Program-made: the position numbers and the translations under genes | In this document: in pieces, positions 57,401-64,000 of the stretch | How the letters are laid out: each line of letters begins with the position of its first letter | How positions within the stretch are numbered: position 1 is the first letter of the stretch | Notes under the pieces: model-generated | The model's database searches: none | The model's input: the letters and a program-made list of their open reading frames with translations, nothing else | What the model was told of the DNA's origin: nothing | Assembly (NCBI GenBank): GCA_004194705.1 | Contig: SADC01000078.1 | Coordinates: 62,001-126,000, forward strand | DNA from: Ditylenchus dipsaci | Taxonomy: Eukaryota > Nematoda > Chromadorea > Rhabditida > Anguinidae | Length of the DNA stretch: 64,000 nt | Direction: 5' to 3'

Positions 57401-57532
57401 CAAAATTTAGGAAAATTGGAAAGTGATGTGATGTCCCTGAAAGAATCCATTTTATTAGCTGAAATTTTCGACGAAATTCGTCAACAAATAGGGTGCATTA
57501 TCTACAAGATAAATAAGAATAAGCCAAACTAA
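54447..57532 (+). CDS. Dihydrodiol dehydrogenase-like oxidoreductase (Gfo/Idh/MocA)
   Basis: Exons: 54447-54678, 54730-54894, 56674-56778, about 56819-56958, 57008-57132, 57185-57356, 57411-57532. The N-terminus has a Rossmann start (WGILGCGRISNDFVRAL), then VYIGLLNHQHKQAVLDAL and the family's CEKPMGVNAKEV (nicotinamide-binding E-K-P). Exon 3 gives AYWTRFFPAWRDMP. GGGFLLATGCYP keeps the Tyr but not the usual Asp of the D.G.Y motif. FWCPSKVV, GLCYEADHVYECLQQG and AEIFDEIRQQIG complete the C-terminal barrel. Length is about 340 aa, as in animal dihydrodiol dehydrogenases (NADP-dependent oxidation of trans-dihydrodiols or xylose). One-base corrections are needed at T54883-54887 and G56950-56953. 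An acceptor-like TTAG ends 4 nt before the ATG. AATAAA is at about 57560. The 1.8-kb intron 2 holds repeats. Confidence 0.9.
54940..55275. repeat. ATCAACCGGTTGAT palindromic repeat cluster in intron 2
   Basis: About a dozen copies of ATCAACCGGTTGATT or its halves lie in 330 bases. Each unit is self-complementary. A diverged relative with CGGTTGAT words is at 30640-30740. Confidence 0.65.
55555..55800. repeat. Palindromic element in the dehydrogenase intron
   Basis: ACTTCTACGGCTACTTTTTG on the left and CAAAAAGTAGCCGTAGAAGT on the right are inverted, with a half pogo-like MITE (55650-55725) inserted between. Confidence 0.65.
56150..56605. repeat. Palindromic element (TTCTGCCCGCTTTTTTGAAA)
   Basis: The left TTTCTGCCCGCTT words and GAAAATGATCAAAAATAATC arm are mirrored by GATCATTTTCAAAAAAGCGGG and GCAGAAAGAAGC on the right. 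It ends about 70 bases before exon 3 of the dehydrogenase. Confidence 0.7.
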
Positions 57533-57797
57533 AACTCGTTGAAACTTTCTTAAATGCTCAATAAAAATAAAAGTTTTAAGTAGAACGTTTGCTTTTACAC
57601 ATCGAAATTGATTTCTATTTAGCGATGCCTTAACAATTTATCTCCACATGTGCTTTGACAGCATTTTTACCCCTGTTTTTATATGTTTTGAGTTTGGCAT
57701 TGAAATCTGTCAAAAAGTAAAAACTGAGGAGCTGTTTATATATGGGGGGGGGGTTAAAACCGAGTAGCGCCGAATTTTTTTTAAACATTGAAGCTAT

Positions 57798-58212
57798 TAC
57801 AGTCAAACCTCCATAACCCGGCGCCCCCTCAGGTTCGTTCCCGCCTAGGGTCCGATGCTTTTTAGCTCATTTTTTTGTTTTCTTTTACCACCTTTATTTT
57901 GACAGTATGGTCCGCAAAATTGTTAGAACTCCAATCTTGTTTCTTAAAAATCCTACAATTTCGCTCATTAAAAATCTTAACTTCGATAACCCGGCACCCT
58001 ATTTTGAAAAAGGGTGACGGGTTATGGAAGTTTCAATTTTTGAAGAGCGAAATCGCAAGATTTTTAAAAAATATGTCTGCGATATCAGAATTCTTTTGAT
58101 TTTGCGGACCACACTTTCAGAACAAAAGCGGTAAAAAGTGAGCTTAAAAAAGTGTTGGAGCCTAGGTCGGAACGAACCTGAGGGGGTGCCGGATTGTCGA
58201 AGTTCGACTGTA
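57798..58212. mobile_element. Pogo-like MITE (ATAACCCGGCGCC variant)
   Basis: TACAGTCAAACCTCCATAAC and GTCGAAGTTCGACTGTA form the ends. The arms share CCGGCGCCCCC / GGGGGTGCCGG. GTTCGTTCCCGCCTAGGGTC is conserved inside. The centre is a GATAACCCGGCACCC palindrome. Confidence 0.8.
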
Positions 58213-58429
58213 TACAAAAAAATACATGGCTTTTGGAAAGCTCTAGAACAACTTAATAAATGGAACTCCTACCGAAATTAATGTTGAAAGGTGAAGTCAA
58301 AAGCCGACACCCAAATTTTGGAGAAAAACTGTTTTGCCATTATTGCATATGGTCCAGCTGCTTGTAATCTTATACACAACTACAAGCGGCAGTGGTCAAA
58401 CATAAAATCACTCTGCTGGACAGCTAGAC

Positions 58430-58872
58430 AGCAAAGGAGCCCTAAAGCTGGCCAGACTTAAAGAAACAGAGAAAGAAGAGCACCTTTGCGCCACCAGATT
58501 CAAAAGCAAACACAAAATTTTAGGCTGCACCAATGAAATACATTGGTGCTGCTGATGACGAAGAGCACAAATATTATTGCTGTTGACCAATTGATTCACT
58601 CTCTCTCCCATCTCTTTCTTACGAAACACACAGACAGGAAGAAGAAGAATAATAGGCCAGCTTGGCCAGCAGCAGCAGATGCAGGCAGTCGATACAACAG
58701 CAACAAATAGTGCGGGACCACCACCAGCAAACGACAACCTGTTCAGTAGTGGCCATAGCCTTAATAATGTTAATAAAGACAATATGACTGCAGAATGCAG
58801 CTTGTTCTAAAATCCGATTCCTCTTGATTGAGTTGTGGAGAACGACGACACTAACTCCACTTTGTTTGATCA
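58430..58872 (+). other. Possible coding exon(s) of an unknown gene
   Basis: Base composition changes to purine-rich with CAG triplets. One + frame ending at 58811 reads GQLGQQQQMQAVDTTATNSA, then GPPPANDNLFSSGHSLNNVN and ends ECSLF-stop. The last four residues would fit a CaaX prenylation site. Upstream 58445-58545 reads LARLKETEKEEHL in another frame. No acceptor or domain confirms it, so a UTR or non-coding transcript is equally possible. Confidence 0.3.
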
Positions 58873-60300
58873 CTCACTAGTGCTACTACTGATCCTTTCT
58901 TATTAATTCCGCTTATTTTTTGTAATGTAATGTCGGTGTTTGCACAGTGTTGTGCTAATTTTTTGTTGTAACTTTTTGACAGAACTGTTGATTTCTTAAT
59001 ACTGTTTTTAATTATTGTTATCTTTGTTAATTAAAAGGCATATTTGTAATTAGACTGAGTTGACTAAGAAAATTTTCTTTTAACTGAAATTTTTAATAGT
59101 TATTCAAATTTCGATTTTTTTTAACTTTAAATGTTGGTTTTCTTGAGCGGAATTTAAAATTTGACAGCTAGGTCTAAGGGCAGTTTTCTAAGCAAATCGA
59201 CAACGTTCAGCACGAATTTGGTATCAAAAATTCAGGTTTTCTTAGCGAAATTAAAGTTTTACGTCAAAATCATTTTTGAACTTTTTTTGAGAGTCTCGCT
59301 GAACACTCGGAAGGCCTGTTTTTATTGTACTTCAAAGCACTTTCTGGTGCAGTTTTTCCTGTTCTGTTGAATGACATACATTGATAACTGAAAAAGATGA
59401 CTTTATCACACTTTTCAGTGCTTTTTAAGTATCGACACCGTTTTTGAAAAATGACACAATTATTTCATTGAACAAAGCTTTTAACATTAAATTCTCAAAA
59501 ATACCTCGATAACACCTTATTTGAAAGCCCTTGATCTTTGGTTTTTCTAAATAATAAATAAATAATATCGATAATGAAAATTGACGAGTTTTTGCCCTTT
59601 TGAAGTTGCATCACGATTTGGCTAGTTCTTATGGACAGCTGACCCGCAAATAATTATCGTGTTCAGTAGTGTTCTTTATCAGTAGTGTTCTTCACACTGT
59701 TCTTTATCGTGTTCAGCACTAAATTCTACACCAGAATGTGCTCTTAGGACAATCAGGCATTTCAGTGTTAATCACCAAAATCTTGGTTGATTCCATTTTT
59801 TAGATTTAACTAAAAGAGCAGGCATGCTTACTGCTCTAAACAGTAATAGTTAAAAAAATGCAGGGATAAGAAGCTTTTCATATTTACTCAGAATCTTTTT
59901 TAAAATATGAGCCATTTCGATTAATGAGCCATTTCGATATGAGTCTATCAGTAAAATATTTGTGAAATAACTTTGTTGCCAAACATTTTACTACTGACAA
60001 CACTGAGCCAATTTCAAAAAAATTTAACCAGTTAAACCAAACAAACATAAGCGAAACTAGTTCATACTTTATTCAAGCTCTTGACACTTTTGCAAAGACA
60101 AAAGGTTTAGCCCATAGTTACTAGACTAATAGCAGCTAAGTTTCTTTAAATATTACCTTTGTGTACTTTGGACTTAAAATTGTAAGTTACAATGTTAAAA
60201 CTTTAGCAAAACATTTTTATTCTCTTTTTTTAACTTTTTTTATTATTAATTACTTTGTTCCTTGAAATATCTACCTTCGAGTATCGAAAAATATCAATTT
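58873..60300. other. AT-rich DNA without supported features
   Basis: There is no exon chain, palindromic element or repeat array apart from short GTGTTCTTTATCAGTA repeats at 59655-59715. Confidence 0.4.
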
Positions 60301-60307
60301 GCTTAGC

Positions 60308-60380
60308 AAATATATAAAAGCAGATTGGAGGCAGCAAAATACTGCCTGCCACTTGGACACACACAGCCATTTCACAGGTG
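60308..60380 (+). promoter_or_regulatory. TATA-box promoter with a short first exon
   Basis: AAATATATAAAAGCAGATTG is a near-ideal TATA box. A start site would be expected about 30 bases downstream, near 60340. A strong donor (TTTCACAGGTGAAT) follows at 60379, and an acceptor TTTCAG lies at 60675-60680. The coding part of such a gene was not found before the piggyBac copy at 61189. Confidence 0.4.
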
Positions 60381-60829
60381 AATCATAAGCAAATGAAGCA
60401 TCCATAAAAATAGTTAAGACACCCACAATTTCGCAAAATGGTACAGCTTTCTGTGCACCTATTGAGGTTTCGGCAGTTTATGGGTTGACCTACAATTTTT
60501 CTTTTTTTTAAACATTGAGTCACTCTAAAAATGTCCAAAAAAAGTTAGCAATAAGGAAATGTATAACTGATAAGAGTGGCTATGACCATAAGTTTTCCTT
60601 TCTTGCACTATTTATTTGTAAACACTAATCGATAGTAATAATCACTGTGGTGCTTACACGTATATTTACATAATTTCAGGTATGATAAACCTTAGAAGTT
60701 TGTCTTTCCACCACTTATTTGGCTAGTCATAAATGTATTATTAAAGTTATTTTATTTCTAAGACTTATTTGTTTCTGGATTGTGATGTCAGTGGACAAGA
60801 CAATAGAAGAGCTAAGGTTAGTGCAGGCA

Positions 60830-61025
60830 TCTTCTCTGTTTTGTTACTTTTTTTTCAGCCCTCGGTTTAAGGTATCTTCTTTCTTTTGTTCCTTTTTTCA
60901 GCCTTCGGTTAAAAAAAATGTTTGAATTACTTCAAATTTCAAAACCAAGCTAAACCCTTGGCCTTAGGTATCTTCTCTGTTTTGTTCCTTTTTTTTCAGC
61001 CCTCTGTTTCAGCCCTCGGTTGTCC
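60830..61025. repeat. TTTTTTCAGCCCTCGGTTTAAGG repeats
   Basis: Four diverged units of about 50 bases contain TCTTCTCTGTTTTGTTCCTT and TTTTTTCAGCC, each ending in CAGCC(C/T)TCGGTT. They resemble acceptor sites but no exon follows. Confidence 0.5.
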
Positions 61026-61188
61026 TTTTTAAAAAGATTTGTCATTTTTCGGGGACCCCAAATCTTTTTTTGTTTTCGAAGTTTTAGTCAAAATCTTTTT
61101 TTTTCGCTTTAAAATTGCAATAAGCACTGGATAAAATGGACTTTTTCCTTCAAATTCCTGTTTTTTGAACAAATGTCCTTTTTTTTAA

Positions 61189-62908
61189 CACTCGGAAAGC
61201 CATGCGTAGTAATTGCTGCGTCGGAAGCAGAATTTCACGCTCTACACGATGGTACTTTTATTTTTTTATTTAGACATAAATGTGCCGAGATATTAATGAT
61301 TTAAAATTGGTCGAAAACGGCCCTCCAAAAACAACAATTCGGTTGATTCATTCATGTGGTACTCACCCAAATTTATACTTTTTCTAGACGTTTAGCATCT
61401 TAAAGTGATGGGCATGAACAGGGCTATCGAATAGGTGCAAGCATCCAAGGCAGTAGTGGTGAAATCCTGGACATATATGCATTTATAGGCTAAAATCCAG
61501 ATTTCTGAAAATCACAATCCACTCACTAAAATTCTCATAACTTTTCTCAGTGACCACTTCCAACCATTTTCTCAGGCCTATCAGATAGCACAGCTTCAGG
61601 GCTACACAATGAGCACTAATAAGCCGTATGGTGAAGAAAAAAATATTGCCAAAAGTCGATTTCCACTTCAGGGATTGCTATCGTTCGGAATGCTAGATTT
61701 CAACCAAACATGAAGGAATGTAAAGGCAAAACAACGACAAAACCGAATATCATTTTTCCAGCCAAATACATATGCAACGTCACAAAACAACACAACTTAT
61801 CTGCACTGATCGCATTTTTCTTCGTTTGTTTTGTGCTGATGCTTTCTGCAGTAATGTTTCTGACACCTGCTACAGCGTTTTCGACTCATTGCTTGGCAGA
61901 CTTGGCAATAACCAGTGGCAGCGACAGGCTTCGGCAGATGTAGATGCTCATCTTCTCCCACACGGCTGCACTTGGTGCAAAGCACTAGCATCACGATGTG
62001 GTCTTCACAAGCAAGTTTCTCACATTTGCTGCAGCTGCGTACGCGGTCACCCCTTCCCACCTTATTGCAGATATGGCACCACTTTGGAGATTCTTTCGTG
62101 GTCGCATTCATTTTGTTGTGAAGACTAAATTCAATGATAATAAATACGTTTGCATTTCTTCTCAAACCTGTCGTAGTGGCCTGATATCTGCGAAAAAGTT
62201 TTTGCAATCCAGTGTTCCGATTTTGCTCTTTCTGCTTTTTGTCCAGTCATCAATTGGTCTGCCAGCTTGTGGATGAATTCCCGTCTTGTTGAAGTTTTTC
62301 CAAAAAGAACATAGGCGTTAGCTGCACCTCCATCCACCAAGAAGCTCATGAAGATACGCAGAGGCCAACGATTGACAGGCGGTTTGTAGCTGTAACGAAG
62401 ATAATGTATAGTAAGATAATGTATCCCTGAAGTGGAAATCGACTTTTGGCAATATTTTTTTCTTCACCATACGGCTTATTAGTGCTCATTGTGTAGCCCT
62501 GAAGCTGTGCTATCTGATAGGCTGAGAAAATGGTTGGAAGTGGTCACTGAGAAAAGTTATGAGAATTTTAGTGAGTGGATTGTGATTTTCAGAAATCTGG
62601 ATTTTAGCCTATAAATGCATATATGTCCAGGATTTCACCACTACTGCCTTGGATGCTTGCACCTATTCGATAGCCCTGTTCATGCCCATCACTTTAAGAT
62701 GCTAAACGTCTAGAAAAAGTATAAATTTGGGTGAGTACCACATGAATGAATCAACCGAATTGTTGTTTTTGGAGGGCCGTTTTCGACCAATTTTAAATCA
62801 TTAATATCTCGGCACATTTATGTCTAAATAAAAAAATAAAAGTACCATCGTGTAGAGCGTGAAATTCTGCTTCCGACGCAGCAATTACTACGCATGGCTT
62901 TCCGAGTG
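61189..62908. mobile_element. piggyBac-type transposon, internally deleted (copy 2)
   Basis: TTAA lies on both borders (61185-61188, 62909-62912). The ends are CACTCGGAAAGCC, with inverted arms of about 490 bases. It is nearly identical to copy 1 at 17680-19398 and in the same orientation. One visible difference is GGCCTGAGAAAA against GGCTGAGAAAA near 62520. It carries the same truncated transposase. Confidence 0.88.
61797..62349 (-). pseudogene. piggyBac transposase, C-terminal remnant (copy 2)
   Basis: The two minus-strand frames are the same as in copy 1. 62349-62131 ends the catalytic domain (DGGAANAYVLF) and 62207-61797 holds the Cys/His-rich finger (CSRCQKHYCRKH). The translations are identical between copies, so the truncation predates their spread and the deleted form itself was mobilised. 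Confidence 0.8.
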
Positions 62909-63064
62909 TTAATTTTGAGATGGCAACCCTGGGTTAGTGCTATACAGAATGACTGTGAAAGTATTATATTTGTTTAACATAGACTATGGGAATGGTCTGA
63001 CTTATAATGAGTTATAATATAAGCACTTCTTGGTCTACCGATATTCTCTTTATAATTTTTGTTT

Positions 63065-63655
63065 AAAGGACTACAGCCGTTGCCGACAATGAGAATTTCA
63101 CGCGTTTGAATGCGCGTGGGACACTTTTTTACTCAGACATTGATCTAGTAATTTTTGATTGTTATTATAGTAAGGCCTTTATACTTTATTAAAATGAAAA
63201 GTCTCGGTGGTTCAGTGGTGACAGCACCCCAAGTGCACCCCTCTCGAAAGAGTATATTTCTCTAAGCCAACTTTTTCATTTTTCACCTATTTCACACTCT
63301 TTGCGTTGACAATAACAGGGGTATTTGGCCGCTTTGCGGCCAAAGAAAAGCAGACTATACACTTCAATTGATTGGGGTGAAAAAATCAAGGGAACCGAAA
63401 ATGGTAGGCTTAGAGAAAAATACTCTTTGGAGGAGGTGGTGCACTTGGGGTTTACCGCTCAGTGGTATGGAGTGGAAGCCAGTTCACACTTGTTGTGAGT
63501 TCGATTCCCATTTTATGCGTTTTCATTTTCGGTTAATTCAAAAATATAACATAGTCAAAAACATTTTATATATTTTCTAGATAAAAGAGGTCTCCCGCGC
63601 GCATTTAAAAGTTTGAAATTCTCATTGTCCGCGACGGCTATGGTCCTTCAAAGCA
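63065..63655. mobile_element. AAAGGACTACAGCCGT-family MITE with tRNA-like inner arms
   Basis: TTTAAAGGACTACAGCCGTT and CGACGGCTATGGTCCTTCAA form the ends, with GACAATGAGAATTTCA mirrored by TGAAATTCTCATTGTC. The interior is a second inverted pair around 63205-63265 and 63410-63460 (GTGCACTTGGGGT). GGTTCAGTGGTGACAGCACC (63209) resembles a pol III A-box, and GAGTTCGATTCCC (63500) matches a B-box. Part of the interior may therefore come from a tRNA or SINE. Confidence 0.6.
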
Positions 63656-64000
63656 CGGGTATGCCTCTTTAAAAAAGAATCTCACTAGACCCAAAATGAC
63701 TGACCCACTGACATTATAAGTGGGGTTATTCCCATAATCGATCTGAAAAATAAACCGGGGAAAATGAATGTTTTTGAATTACATAAGCTGAAAATTTCTA
63801 GATTGAAGAAATTTTTTACTTTTAGCGGAACATTAGCTCAACTAGGTGTTCTGGTTGAACATATAAATGCTCAAATCATTGGTATTACATCTCGTATCAA
63901 CTGTAATGTTCAAGATTGCATATTTTAGATCATAATAAAAATAATTTTTATTTAGTAACGCTTGACAATTTTGACCACTCAGTGGCCGGAATAGCCACTG

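Noticed and set aside
58408..58782. 124-codon minus-strand open frame with Leu/Cys-rich product
   Set aside because: Its hydrophobic character comes from the complement of CAG/GAA-rich DNA. No domain or splice context supports it.
63440..63525. Functional tRNA gene
   Set aside because: A- and B-box-like words are present, but the acceptor stem does not pair and the anticodon loop is not clear. It is treated as tRNA-like only.

Overview
This is a metazoan (invertebrate) nuclear window. Several genes are split into many short exons. Introns that lack a transposon are tiny (about 37-50 nt) and have GT-AG ends, usually followed by AATAAA poly(A) signals. Most of the remaining DNA is nested, palindromic DNA transposons. 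In all four supported genes a splice-acceptor-like AG lies only 4-20 nt upstream of the start codon. That is the layout expected of spliced-leader trans-splicing. Tiny introns, probable trans-splicing, intron-filling MITEs and one transposon behaving like an intron together fit a larvacean tunicate, or another trans-splicing small invertebrate such as a copepod, rotifer or nematode. This assignment is inference and the sequence does not prove it.

Host genes, all on the + strand. (1) 7651-22025: a 16-exon gene for a secreted protein of about 730 aa that I do not recognise. Its introns hold most of the transposons of the first 22 kb. (2) 30963-35277: a chymotrypsin-fold serine protease homologue with a signal peptide and apparently lost catalytic residues. 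(3) 49109-50078: a compact six-exon 14-3-3 protein. (4) 54447-57532: a seven-exon dihydrodiol dehydrogenase (Gfo/Idh/MocA fold). They share no obvious pathway. A TATA promoter near 60309 and possible exons near 52231 and 58430-58872 may belong to further genes.

Mobile DNA. A PIF/Harbinger element occupies 218-2807, with TAA target duplication, transposase fragments and a MADF protein. Two nearly identical, internally deleted piggyBac elements with TTAA sites lie 43.5 kb apart (17680-19398 and 61189-62908). A Tc1/mariner transposase relic is at 36895-37785. hAT-type elements with perfect 8-bp duplications are at 34238, 35816, 38855 and 43951, and two hAT transposase relics are present. Foldback-like elements with tandem-repeat arms are at 5918, 13165 and 16480. 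Many pogo-like MITEs (CAGTCAAACCTCGAT ends) and a second MITE family (ACCGTATTTCCTCTAATA ends) are present. A 1.7-kb segment is repeated at 26515-28210 and 28699-30406.

The gene models need a few one-base corrections, nearly all at or beside short homopolymers, and the duplicated 1.7-kb copies differ mainly in homopolymer length. The frameshifts are therefore more likely long-read consensus errors than decay. The most interesting object is the 399-bp palindromic transposon at 14068-14466. It sits inside coding sequence with a 7-bp target duplication that supplies GT and AG sites, so it looks like a newly born intron.
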